This document shows positions 7,446 to 13,873 of a stretch of DNA of 14,673 nt, one piece after another. The notes under the pieces are model-generated. The model saw only the letters and a program-made list of their open reading frames with translations, had not been told where the DNA came from and searched no databases. Origin of the DNA: VAZQ01 sp040510075 (GTDB lineage Bacteria > Pseudomonadota > Alphaproteobacteria > Rhizobiales > Xanthobacteraceae); NCBI GenBank assembly GCA_040510075.1, contig JBEVJT010000090.1, positions 1-14,673 of the forward strand. Reading direction: 5' to 3'. The stretch's first letter is position 1; every line of letters begins with the position of its first letter. Both the position numbers and the translations under genes were made by a program.

Positions 7446-9362
7446 ATGATGCCCAGCAACGGGCCTCCCATCCTCTTCGACGACCCGGAGCAGCTGGCGG
7501 ACGCGGTGATCGACCGCGTGGGCAAGAACATTGTGCTGGGGCTGCCGCTCGGACTGGGCAAAGCCAATCATGTCGCCAACGCGTTGTTTGCGCGTGCGGC
7601 TGCCGACCCTTCCATCAGTCTGTGCATCTTCACGGGGCTGACGCTGGAGAAACCGCACGGTAAATCCGAGCTGGAGCGGCGATTTCTGGAGCCGCTATCG
7701 CGACGGGTTTTCGGCGGCTATCCCGATCTCGCCTATGCGCTGGCGCTGCATGGAGGAAATCTTCCTTCAAACATTCAGATCGACGAATTCTTCTTTCAGG
7801 CGGGCACCCGGCTCAACGTTCCGATCTCACAGCGGAGCCACATCTGCGCCAACTACACCCATGTGCTTGGCTATCTGATCGAACGCGGCGTGAACATTAT
7901 CGCGCAGCTTGTGGCGAAGCGGCCGCGCCATGGCGCGACGCGCCTGAGCCTGAGCTGCAACCCGGATATCACGCTCGACCTCTTGGCACGCCGCCGCCAG
8001 GGTCAGGCCGATTTTCTGTTCGTTGGGGAGGTCAATTCCGAGCTGCCGTTCATGCCCGGCGATCCCGATCTTCCGGCAAGCGAATTCGACCTTCTGCTTG
8101 AGTCGCAGAAAACCGATTTTCAGTTGTTTGCGCCGCCGCGCGAGCCCATCGAGCTTGCCGATTATGCCTCAGCACTGCATGCGGCGCGCTGCGTTGCCGA
8201 CGGCGGCACATTGCAGCTCGGCATTGGATCGAGCGGCGATGCGGTGGTGCAAGCACTCATCCTGCGGCACCGGCAGAATGCCGAGTTCGTTCGCATGATT
8301 GCCGCGCTTTCTCCAGGCGAAGCGCCGGTTGCGTTCTCGCACACCGCGCCCTTTGCGCAGGGTGTGCATGGGGTGAGCGAAATGTTCGTGGAAGGTTTTC
8401 TGGCGCTGCGCGACGCCGGGATTCTGATCCGCGAGGTAGACGGCACGGTCTTGGCTGCCGCGTTCTTTCTGGGCTCGCGCGGTTTCTACCGTGCGCTGCG
8501 GGAAATGCCGGACGCCGAGCTCGCAAAGCTGCGCATGACCGCAGTGTCGTTCGTCAACGAGATCTATGGCGATGAGCCGGCAAAGCGCGCCGCGCGCGTC
8601 AAGGCGCGGTTCATCAACAATGCGATGATGGCGACCGTGCTCGGCGACGTAATCTCCGATGGGCTCGAGGATGGCAAGATCGTCAGCGGCGTCGGCGGCC
8701 AATACAATTTCGTCGCGCAGGCGTTCGCGCTCGACGGCGCCCGCTCGATCATCATGTTGCCGGCGACGCGCGCCGCCGGCGGCCGCGTGACGTCAAATAT
8801 CCGCTGGAGCTATGGTCACGTCACCATTCCGCGTCATCTCCGCGACGTCGTGATCACCGAATACGGCATTGCCGATCTGCGCGGCAAGCCGGACCGGCGT
8901 GTCATTGCGGCGATGCTGGAGATCACCGATTCCCGATTTCAGCAAGACCTGCTCGCGCGCGCCAAGGCAGCCGGCAAGATCGAGCCGGAATACGAGCTGC
9001 CGGCGCGATGCCGCACCAATACGCCCGATCGCATCGAAGCGGAGCTGCGGCCCTTTCGCGAACGAGGACTGCTGCCGCGCTTTCCGTTCGGCACCGACTT
9101 CACGCCGGAGGAGCAGCGGCTCCTGCCGGCTCTTGCGCTCTTGCGCGCCTCCTCGCAAGGGCGCCTTGCGCGGCTCGCGTGGAAGGGTTGGCACGCATCT
9201 CCTGGGTCGCCGGACCTGCAGCAGGCACTCGCTCGCATGCGCCTCGACAAGACTTCCAGTCTCTCGGAACGCTTCTACGCGCATCTTCTGCGCGGAGCGC
9301 TGGGTGCCGTAGCTGATGCCCCTTGCTCCGTTCATTCCCGCGCAAGCGGGAATCCAGAATAA
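7446..9362 (+). CDS. Acetyl-CoA hydrolase/CoA-transferase family protein
   Basis: A cytoplasmic member of the acetyl-CoA hydrolase/transferase family, which moves CoA between carboxylic acids (or hydrolyses acyl-CoA) through a glutamyl-CoA intermediate. Seen: LGLPLGLGKANHVANAL near the start, GVSEMFVEG at about 308-316 (equivalent to the GIHTEM block), SGVGGQYNFV near 415 (the GIGGQxDF block), LPATRAAGGRVTSNI, and ITEYGIADLRG near 470, all in the C-terminal domain. The 638 residues exceed the 430-550 common in the family; some of the excess is a longer N-terminal half and a tail after about 525 with no motif I recognise. The last 11 or so residues (VHSRASGNPE) are encoded by a dispersed repeat. 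The ATG at 7446 has no clear Shine-Dalgarno sequence; the second ATG follows at once. Which acids it uses is unknown; beside a fad operon, activation of the incoming acid is a reasonable guess. Confidence 0.82.
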   Translation: MMPSNGPPILFDDPEQLADAVIDRVGKNIVLGLPLGLGKANHVANALFARAAADPSISLCIFTGLTLEKPHGKSELERRFLEPLSRRVFGGYPDLAYALALHGGNLPSNIQIDEFFFQAGTRLNVPISQRSHICANYTHVLGYLIERGVNIIAQLVAKRPRHGATRLSLSCNPDITLDLLARRRQGQADFLFVGEVNSELPFMPGDPDLPASEFDLLLESQKTDFQLFAPPREPIELADYASALHAARCVADGGTLQLGIGSSGDAVVQALILRHRQNAEFVRMIAALSPGEAPVAFSHTAPFAQGVHGVSEMFVEGFLALRDAGILIREVDGTVLAAAFFLGSRGFYRALREMPDAELAKLRMTAVSFVNEIYGDEPAKRAARVKARFINNAMMATVLGDVISDGLEDGKIVSGVGGQYNFVAQAFALDGARSIIMLPATRAAGGRVTSNIRWSYGHVTIPRHLRDVVITEYGIADLRGKPDRRVIAAMLEITDSRFQQDLLARAKAAGKIEPEYELPARCRTNTPDRIEAELRPFRERGLLPRFPFGTDFTPEEQRLLPALALLRASSQGRLARLAWKGWHASPGSPDLQQALARMRLDKTSSLSERFYAHLLRGALGAVADAPCSVHSRASGNPE

Positions 9363-9392
9363 AAGAGCTGGGTCCGCTTTCGCGGGGACGAC
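9330..9392. repeat. Dispersed two-hairpin repeat (ATTCCCGC...GCGGGAAT)
   Basis: ATTCCCGC (9334-9341) and GCGGGAAT (9346-9353) form a perfect 8-bp stem closed by GCAA, a stable GNRA-type loop. A second, shorter palindrome follows (CCGC 9374-9377, GCGG 9382-9385) in a GGTCCGCTTTCGCGGGGACGACC context. The pair is the well-known intergenic repeat whose translation gives SRASGNPE. Here the second stem looks shortened. It overlaps the end of the CoA-transferase gene and may also act as its transcript end. Confidence 0.75.
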
Positions 9393-9415
9393 CGGATGTA
9401 ACGAATCCGACGCAA

Positions 9416-9995
9416 TCAGGCGCGCAGGAGGCGGTTTATGATCAACCGCGTCAAGCCTTCCAACAGCAGTCCAATAATGCCGGCCGCCAATATCGGTGCC
9501 AACAGCGATGGCATATTATATGTCCCCGTCGCTCTCAGCATGAGATAGCCGAGACCGGTATTAGCAGCAAAAAATTCACCGGCGATGACCAGGAGGAACG
9601 CCATCCTCAGCCCCGTCAGCACCGCGACCGACAGGGAGCGCCTTTCCGTCATCTCTGTCAGAACCGGAAAAAAGGTGCCGCAAGCCGCAGCAAAAATTGC
9701 GGAAGCGTTCAGGAAGCAAAAGAACCCCGGGGACGGCGGTACACGCGCGCAGGAAAGGAAGCAGAACGCCAGCAAGGGCCGGGCGCGCCTGCATGAGCCT
9801 GGCCAGAGATAGAGCGCACGGAACGCTCAACAGAAACGCGGCCAATAGCTTGGCGATAGTGATCGCAGCATTGCTCAGGAGCTCACCGGGGTACATCCAT
9901 GCTTCTGACATTACGGCGGCGGGTCCAGGCACAAGCAATGGGTTCCCGCGAAGGCTGGCGAAAACTTGCCAGACCAGAACGAGCACGGCTGCAGC
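9416..9995 (-). pseudogene. ABC transporter permease remnant (frameshifted, internal deletion)
   Basis: The remains of a BPD-type inner-membrane permease of the SsuC/TauC/NitT group. Reading on the minus strand from about 9995, one frame gives VLVLVWQVFASL, GNPLLVPGPAAV, LLSNAAITIAKLLAAFLL and ACTAVPGVLLLP. Near 9712 the match moves to another frame: NASAIFAAACGTFFPV, then TGLRMAFLLVIAGEFFAANTG, ending RLIINRLLRA and TGA at 9416-9418. Between FFPV and TGLRMAF the cytoplasmic EAA loop, by which such permeases dock to their ATPase, is missing (roughly 30-40 residues judged by the family). The N-terminus and any ATPase or binding-protein partner are also absent. I consider it non-functional. The segment 9996-10121 between it and the TIR remnant has no recognisable content; a short stretch in another frame there (PPHSLIWCAAEIA) could be the lost permease start. 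Confidence 0.75.
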
Positions 9996-10121
9996 GCCGC
10001 AATTTCTGCCGCACACCAAATCAAGCTGTGCGGCGGCAACTCGGAATCGCGCCGAATCGAAGCGTGCTGCCGGTCCAACCCGACCTCGCTCGTCCGCGCG
10101 ATTATGCTGCGCGTTCGATTT

Positions 10122-10259
10122 CGAGCGGCCAAGCTGCGCGCTCAGTTCGCGCTGGATCGCATCGCGCAGCGCCGACAAAGCGCCGCGCGAGCCTTCGTCG
10201 TCCTCGCGCGAATAGCTGAAGAACCCGACGAGTTCTGGAAAGTCAGCCAGTGCAGGCAT
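10122..10259 (-). pseudogene. TIR-domain gene, 5' fragment only
   Basis: The ATG at 10257-10259 (minus strand) opens about 46 residues that look like the start of a bacterial TIR protein: PELVGFFSYSREDDEGSRG with the box-1 type FFSYSRED, then LSALRDAIQRELSAQLGRS. After S46 the similarity stops and the frame runs on through unrelated residues into the permease remnant, giving one chimeric frame of about 227 codons. The rest of the TIR fold, including the part that carries the catalytic glutamate in NAD-cleaving TIRs, is missing. It lies 66 nt downstream of the amidohydrolase gene. Identification rests on recall of similar Bradyrhizobium-type proteins and on a short match. Confidence 0.6.
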
Positions 10260-10325
10260 GGGACAATCAAACGGGCGAATGAAGCTCGCTTACCTTAGCA
10301 AAGGCGCGACGATATCGGGGCCGAT

Positions 10326-11342
10326 TCAATGCACCAGCTTGCGGCCGGTGATGCGTTCCAGGTTACCGAAAAAGATCTTGTCCTGGTCTGCCTTCGATAG
10401 ATTGAGTGATTCGAGGATTTGCAGGGTGACGCGCGGGTACATCGTGCCTTGCTCCGGGTCGAACGGACAGTCGGAGGCGAAGATGACCTTGTCGCGCGGA
10501 AAGAATTCCAATCCGCAATTGGTTGCCGGCACGCCGCCGAAGGCCGCCGTATCCGCATAGAAATCCTGCTTGAAATAGTCGAGCGGACGCTTCTTCAGGC
10601 TTTTGCGCAACGAGACATAATCCTCGTCGCTGGTGCGCGCCCCGAGCACATCCCAGCCCGGACCAATGCGGCCCTCGAGCATCGGGACAATGCCGCCGAA
10701 ATGGTGGACGATGATTTTCAGCTTGGAATTTCTGTCCAGTGTCTTTGAGAACACGAGCCGTGCCATGGCGGCCGCCGTTTCATAGGACCAGCCAAAGGTC
10801 CACCAGATTTCGTAATGAGATTTCTTCTCGTCGCGGTAGTCGGGCATCTCGGCGCCGCGGGCAGGATGAATCCAGACCGGTCTGCCAAGCTCGTTCATTT
10901 TCGCCCAGAATGCCTCGTATTCCGGGCGGTCGAGAGGCTTGCCATCCACGTTCGTATAGATCTGCACGCCCAGGGCGCCCAACTCATTGATGGCTCGTTC
11001 CGCTTCGTGCACGCCCGCATCCGGCGCTCCCAGAGCAATCTGCGCCACCCAGCCGGGAAAATGCTTGCGCTCCTTCGCACAAAGCTCCGCGAAGCCGTCA
11101 TTGATCATGCGCATGAATTCGTCGAGCTCGGCCGGCGATCTGGCGATCGTCTCGAGGGGGGGCTGCGGATACGACAGGATCTGCGCGTAATCCGGAAAGC
11201 CGTCGACGATCTTCTTGCGGACATCGAGATCGAAGAGCGCCGGGATGGAGCGCACGCGTTTTCCCATGTCCTTGATGGCGATCTGCTGCAGCTTGTCGAA
11301 GAATCTTTTGGGGAAAAAATGCGTCCAGGCATCGATGCGCAT
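10326..11342 (-). CDS. Amidohydrolase family protein (ACMSD-like, amidohydrolase 2)
   Basis: A TIM-barrel metal-dependent hydrolase or decarboxylase of the amidohydrolase-2 (ACMSD/uracil-5-carboxylate decarboxylase) group, 338 residues, cytoplasmic. Candidate metal ligands are H8 in DAWTHFFP, H159 in VWIHPARG, H213/H214 in IIVHHFGG and D291 in FASDCPFD. The family's first motif is normally HxH; here position 6 is tryptophan, so one usual ligand is absent. The C-terminus NLERITGRKL matches the family's GNAxRLxxL ending. The ATG at 11342 is supported by GGAGG 5 nt upstream. It is the last gene of an SDR-thioesterase-amidohydrolase operon, 15 nt after the thioesterase stop. Members of this group decarboxylate or hydrolyse ring-derived acids; the substrate here is unknown. 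Confidence 0.85.
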   Translation of the reverse strand: MRIDAWTHFFPKRFFDKLQQIAIKDMGKRVRSIPALFDLDVRKKIVDGFPDYAQILSYPQPPLETIARSPAELDEFMRMINDGFAELCAKERKHFPGWVAQIALGAPDAGVHEAERAINELGALGVQIYTNVDGKPLDRPEYEAFWAKMNELGRPVWIHPARGAEMPDYRDEKKSHYEIWWTFGWSYETAAAMARLVFSKTLDRNSKLKIIVHHFGGIVPMLEGRIGPGWDVLGARTSDEDYVSLRKSLKKRPLDYFKQDFYADTAAFGGVPATNCGLEFFPRDKVIFASDCPFDPEQGTMYPRVTLQILESLNLSKADQDKIFFGNLERITGRKLVH

Positions 11343-11357
11343 CGGATCCTCCAGTCC

Positions 11358-11777
11358 TCACCCCTGCAACAACCCCTCGACCAGCTTAGCTGGCATGGGC
11401 ATCGATTTCATTCCATCGCTTTCGGCGTGTCCTTGCACCCACACGCGCGTCTCGAACCCTTCTACCGCAAGCTCGCCCTGCTTGGTCAGGCGGTGGCGCA
11501 CGTCCATGCTCGCTCTCCCCACGCGCGTGGGCGCGCTCTCGATGGTTACCTCGTCACCAAAACGCGTGGGAAGGAGAAAGCGCGCGTGGTTCTTGACCAC
11601 GGGATGTCCGCTGCAACCGTAGGCCTGCAGGTAATCCTGCTTTCGCATGCCGAGCGCGCGCTCGATCAGAGAGGTGGTGCAGGCGTCGAAGAAAGCGAAG
11701 TAGCGCGGATAGAAAATGATCCCCATGGGATCGCAGTCGCCCCATTCGATGCGAACCGTGCGCACATTGACCAGCAT
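11358..11777 (-). CDS. Acyl-CoA thioesterase, 4-hydroxybenzoyl-CoA thioesterase type (hotdog)
   Basis: A small single-hotdog thioesterase that hydrolyses an acyl- or aryl-CoA. The signature IEWGDCDPMGIIFYPRYFAFFD lies at the N-terminus, and the aspartate of CDPMG corresponds to catalytic Asp17 of Pseudomonas 4-hydroxybenzoyl-CoA thioesterase. The rest (HARFLLPTRFGDEVTIES, RVWVQG) follows the family. Start choice: ATG at 11777 gives 139 residues and begins LVNVRTVRIEWGD, but its GGAG is only 1 nt away. A TTG at 11816 would add 13 residues and overlap the SDR gene by 32 nt; that overlap encodes the conserved end of the SDR, so I prefer the ATG. It sits between the SDR and amidohydrolase genes. 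Aromatic versus aliphatic substrate cannot be decided. Confidence 0.85.
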   Translation of the reverse strand: MLVNVRTVRIEWGDCDPMGIIFYPRYFAFFDACTTSLIERALGMRKQDYLQAYGCSGHPVVKNHARFLLPTRFGDEVTIESAPTRVGRASMDVRHRLTKQGELAVEGFETRVWVQGHAESDGMKSMPMPAKLVEGLLQG

Positions 11778-11784
11778 CTCCGGT

Positions 11785-12546
11785 TCAGCGGGGGGCGAGC
11801 CGGATAGCGCCGTCAAGGCGGATCACTTCGCCGTTGAGATAGCTGTTCTCGATTATGTGCCGTGCGAGGGTCGCAAACTGTTCGGGCCGGCCAAGCGCTT
11901 TGGGGAAGGGGACTGAGGCCGAAAGACTCTTCTGTGCCTCCTCCGGAAGCGCGCGCAGCATTGGGGTTTCGAAAATGCCGGGCGCGATACAGACCACGCG
12001 GATGCCGAATTGCGCGAATTCGCGCGCGGCCGGGAGTGTCAACGCAGCGACGCCGCCTTTGGACGAAGCATAGGCGGCCTGCCCGATTTGTCCTTCAAAC
12101 GCAGCAACCGAGGCGGTGGTGATGATCACGCCCCGCTCCTGCTCGGCGAGCGGGGAAAGCCCCTGCATGGCTGCGGCCGCAAGCCGCATCATGTTGAACG
12201 TGCCGTTGAGATTGATGTTGATGACGCGCTCGAAGTCCGCGAGCGGCATCGGGCCGTCGCGGCCGACGATGCGCTTTGCCGGTCCGACGCCAGCGCAATG
12301 GATCAGAATCCGTGCCGCTCCGTACCGCTCACGCGCTTCCGCCAGTGCCGCCGCAGATTGTTCGCCGTCCGTGACATCGCAGCGCACGGCCTGGCCGCCG
12401 ATTTTCTGCGCCACCGCGCGCGCGCCATCGAGATCGATGTCGAGGCAGGCAACCTTGGCGCCGGCGCGCGCGAGTTCGCTCGCACTGGCCGCACCAAGAC
12501 CCGAGGCGGCGCCTGTGACTACCGCCGCTTGTCCTTGCATATCCAT
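11785..12546 (-). CDS. SDR-family dehydrogenase, HSD10/3-hydroxyacyl-CoA dehydrogenase II-like
   Basis: A classical NAD(P)-dependent short-chain dehydrogenase, 253 residues from the ATG at 12546. Seen: the Rossmann motif VTGAASGLG at the N-terminus with an acidic residue after the second strand (CLDID), which favours NAD; the HCAGVG motif; and the catalytic triad S146 in TTASVAAFEG, Y159 and K163 in YASSKGG. The long GTFNMMRLAAAAM region, IAPGIFETPML, VPFPKALGRPEQFA and the ending VIRLDGAIRLAP closely resemble HSD10-type enzymes, which oxidise 3-hydroxyacyl-CoAs including branched ones. An in-frame TTG at 12600 is possible but unlikely; GGGAAG lies 6 nt before the ATG. It heads the minus-strand operon, with the thioesterase beginning 7 nt downstream or overlapping it. 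Confidence 0.87.
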   Translation of the reverse strand: MDMQGQAAVVTGAASGLGAASASELARAGAKVACLDIDLDGARAVAQKIGGQAVRCDVTDGEQSAAALAEARERYGAARILIHCAGVGPAKRIVGRDGPMPLADFERVININLNGTFNMMRLAAAAMQGLSPLAEQERGVIITTASVAAFEGQIGQAAYASSKGGVAALTLPAAREFAQFGIRVVCIAPGIFETPMLRALPEEAQKSLSASVPFPKALGRPEQFATLARHIIENSYLNGEVIRLDGAIRLAPR

Positions 12547-12829
12547 GGCGCGCTTCCCACTCCCTGAGTTTTCGGTCGCATTTCTCAGATGGGCGGTCAA
12601 GCCCGGTGAGAGCTACCACTGATTTGACGAACGCAAACCGCCGGCTTTCACTCCGAGCCGACATTCGCCGCATTGGATTGCTGCTACGCAAACCGACCAT
12701 TGACCGCTGCCGTCGCCAGGCACAAAATCGAGTTCGGCATTGGTGTTCGTTCGTATCGCCGAGGTCGCCAGGCCCTGTCATTACATTGCCGCGTAATCAC
12801 GGGGGCTTCCTGAGTGGGTGGAGATACTG
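12547..12829. other. Divergent intergenic region
   Basis: This 283-bp spacer lies between the minus-strand SDR operon and the plus-strand TAXI gene, so it should hold promoters for both. I find no convincing -35/-10 pair, operator palindrome or riboswitch. A TTGACG at 12624 has no good -10 partner (TTCACT at 17 nt). Its middle part has no long credible reading frame and could include degenerate repeat DNA. Confidence 0.4.
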
Positions 12830-13813
12830 ATGTCCAGACTTGTGGGTTTCGTGTTTGCGGCTTGCCTGCTCGCCATTGCAACATCAACCAGCGTCCCGGC
12901 TGTCGGCCCCGATTGGCCGAAATCGCTCACTCTGGCAACGGCCTCCCCGGGCGGTGTGTATTACGTTTATGGCGAAGAACTTGCGCACATCCTGACCGAG
13001 AAGCTCGGTGTTGCGGTTAATCCCCTGCCGACCCAAGGTCCGGTGCACAACGTGAAGCTCGTCGAAACCGGTGGGGCGCAACTTGGCATGATCACGATGG
13101 GGGTCGGCCTGCAGGGCTGGAACGGTACCGGCGATTGGACCGGCAGTAAGCCGTTCCGAACGATGCGTGCACTGTTTCCAATGTACGATACGCCTTTTCA
13201 AGCCGTGGTGTTGCGGCGATCCGGTATTACGACCGTTGCACAACTCGACAAGAAACGCTTCGGCATCGGACCGCGTGGTGGCACCGGCGGCACATACATT
13301 CCGTCAATACTGAAGGTTCTCGGTATTTCAGCTGAAAGCACCTATGGATCATTCGCCGATATGGTCACCGAGCTTTTTGCCGGTCGTCACGACGCTTTCG
13401 TGACGCTCACCGGCGCACCGATGCCGGCGATCAGAGAGGCTGAGGCGAAGGAGCCGATCACTTTCATCAGTGTGTCTCCCGAGCAGATTGAAGCCATCCG
13501 CAAGGCGATGCCTGAGTTCAGTCTCTCAAAGATAAAGGCGGGGACCTACGTCGCTTTAGATAAGGACTATAACACCTTCGGAGTGTACAATTTTGCAATC
13601 GGGCGAGCTGACCTACCAAACGATCTGATCTATCAACTGGTCAAAGCCGTCTTTGAGAATCAACCTCGGCTTATGCAGACTAATTCAACGGCGAGCGAGA
13701 CCCTTCCGCAGAACGTCGATAAAAATACCTTCCTGCCGTTCCATCCTGGCGCAGTCCGCTACTACCGCGAAATCGGCATCAGCATTCCGGAATCGCTCGT
13801 TCCCACGAATTGA
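12830..13813 (+). CDS. TAXI family solute-binding protein (periplasmic)
   Basis: A secreted binding protein of the TAXI group, which normally delivers small carboxylates or amino acids to TRAP transporters. Residues 1-24 look like a Sec signal (MSRLVG, hydrophobic stretch, cleavage likely after SVPA). The mature part opens with SLTLATASPGGVYYVYGEEL, the family's characteristic start, followed by VKLVETGGAQLGMI, FGIGPRGGTGGTYIP, FADMVTELFAGRHDAFV and a C-terminal YNFAIGRADLPNDLIYQLVKAVFEN. The length of 327 is normal. The ATG at 12830 is chosen because GGAG (12820-12823) sits 6 nt upstream; a GTG at 12818 would swallow that site. No DctQ/DctM-type permease gene is visible in the window; instead a membrane sensor follows after 60 nt. 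The gene looks less GC-rich than the operons to its left. Ligand unknown. Confidence 0.88.
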   Translation: MSRLVGFVFAACLLAIATSTSVPAVGPDWPKSLTLATASPGGVYYVYGEELAHILTEKLGVAVNPLPTQGPVHNVKLVETGGAQLGMITMGVGLQGWNGTGDWTGSKPFRTMRALFPMYDTPFQAVVLRRSGITTVAQLDKKRFGIGPRGGTGGTYIPSILKVLGISAESTYGSFADMVTELFAGRHDAFVTLTGAPMPAIREAEAKEPITFISVSPEQIEAIRKAMPEFSLSKIKAGTYVALDKDYNTFGVYNFAIGRADLPNDLIYQLVKAVFENQPRLMQTNSTASETLPQNVDKNTFLPFHPGAVRYYREIGISIPESLVPTN

Positions 13814-13873
13814 TCGGTACGACGCGGGAATCGCTCCACCATTACTGGCGAACGTTCTTTCTGGCACGCGCGA

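Noticed and set aside
9323..9812. Plus-strand frames running through the repeat and opposite the permease remnant
   Set aside because: One starts inside the dispersed repeat; both are charged, low-complexity translations antisense to recognisable permease helices.
10122..10259. TIR fragment as a sign of an active anti-phage system
   Set aside because: Only about 46 residues remain, the catalytic half is missing, and no partner gene is present. It is a relic, not a system.
10815..11807. Plus-strand frame of 330 codons opposite the amidohydrolase and thioesterase genes
   Set aside because: The minus-strand genes have clear family motifs and a good ribosome site. The plus frame has no recognisable motif and is a codon-bias shadow.
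12840..12870. Lipoprotein signal (FAAC) in the TAXI protein
   Set aside because: Phenylalanine at the -3 position and the continuing hydrophobic stretch after the cysteine fit an ordinary Sec signal better than a lipobox.
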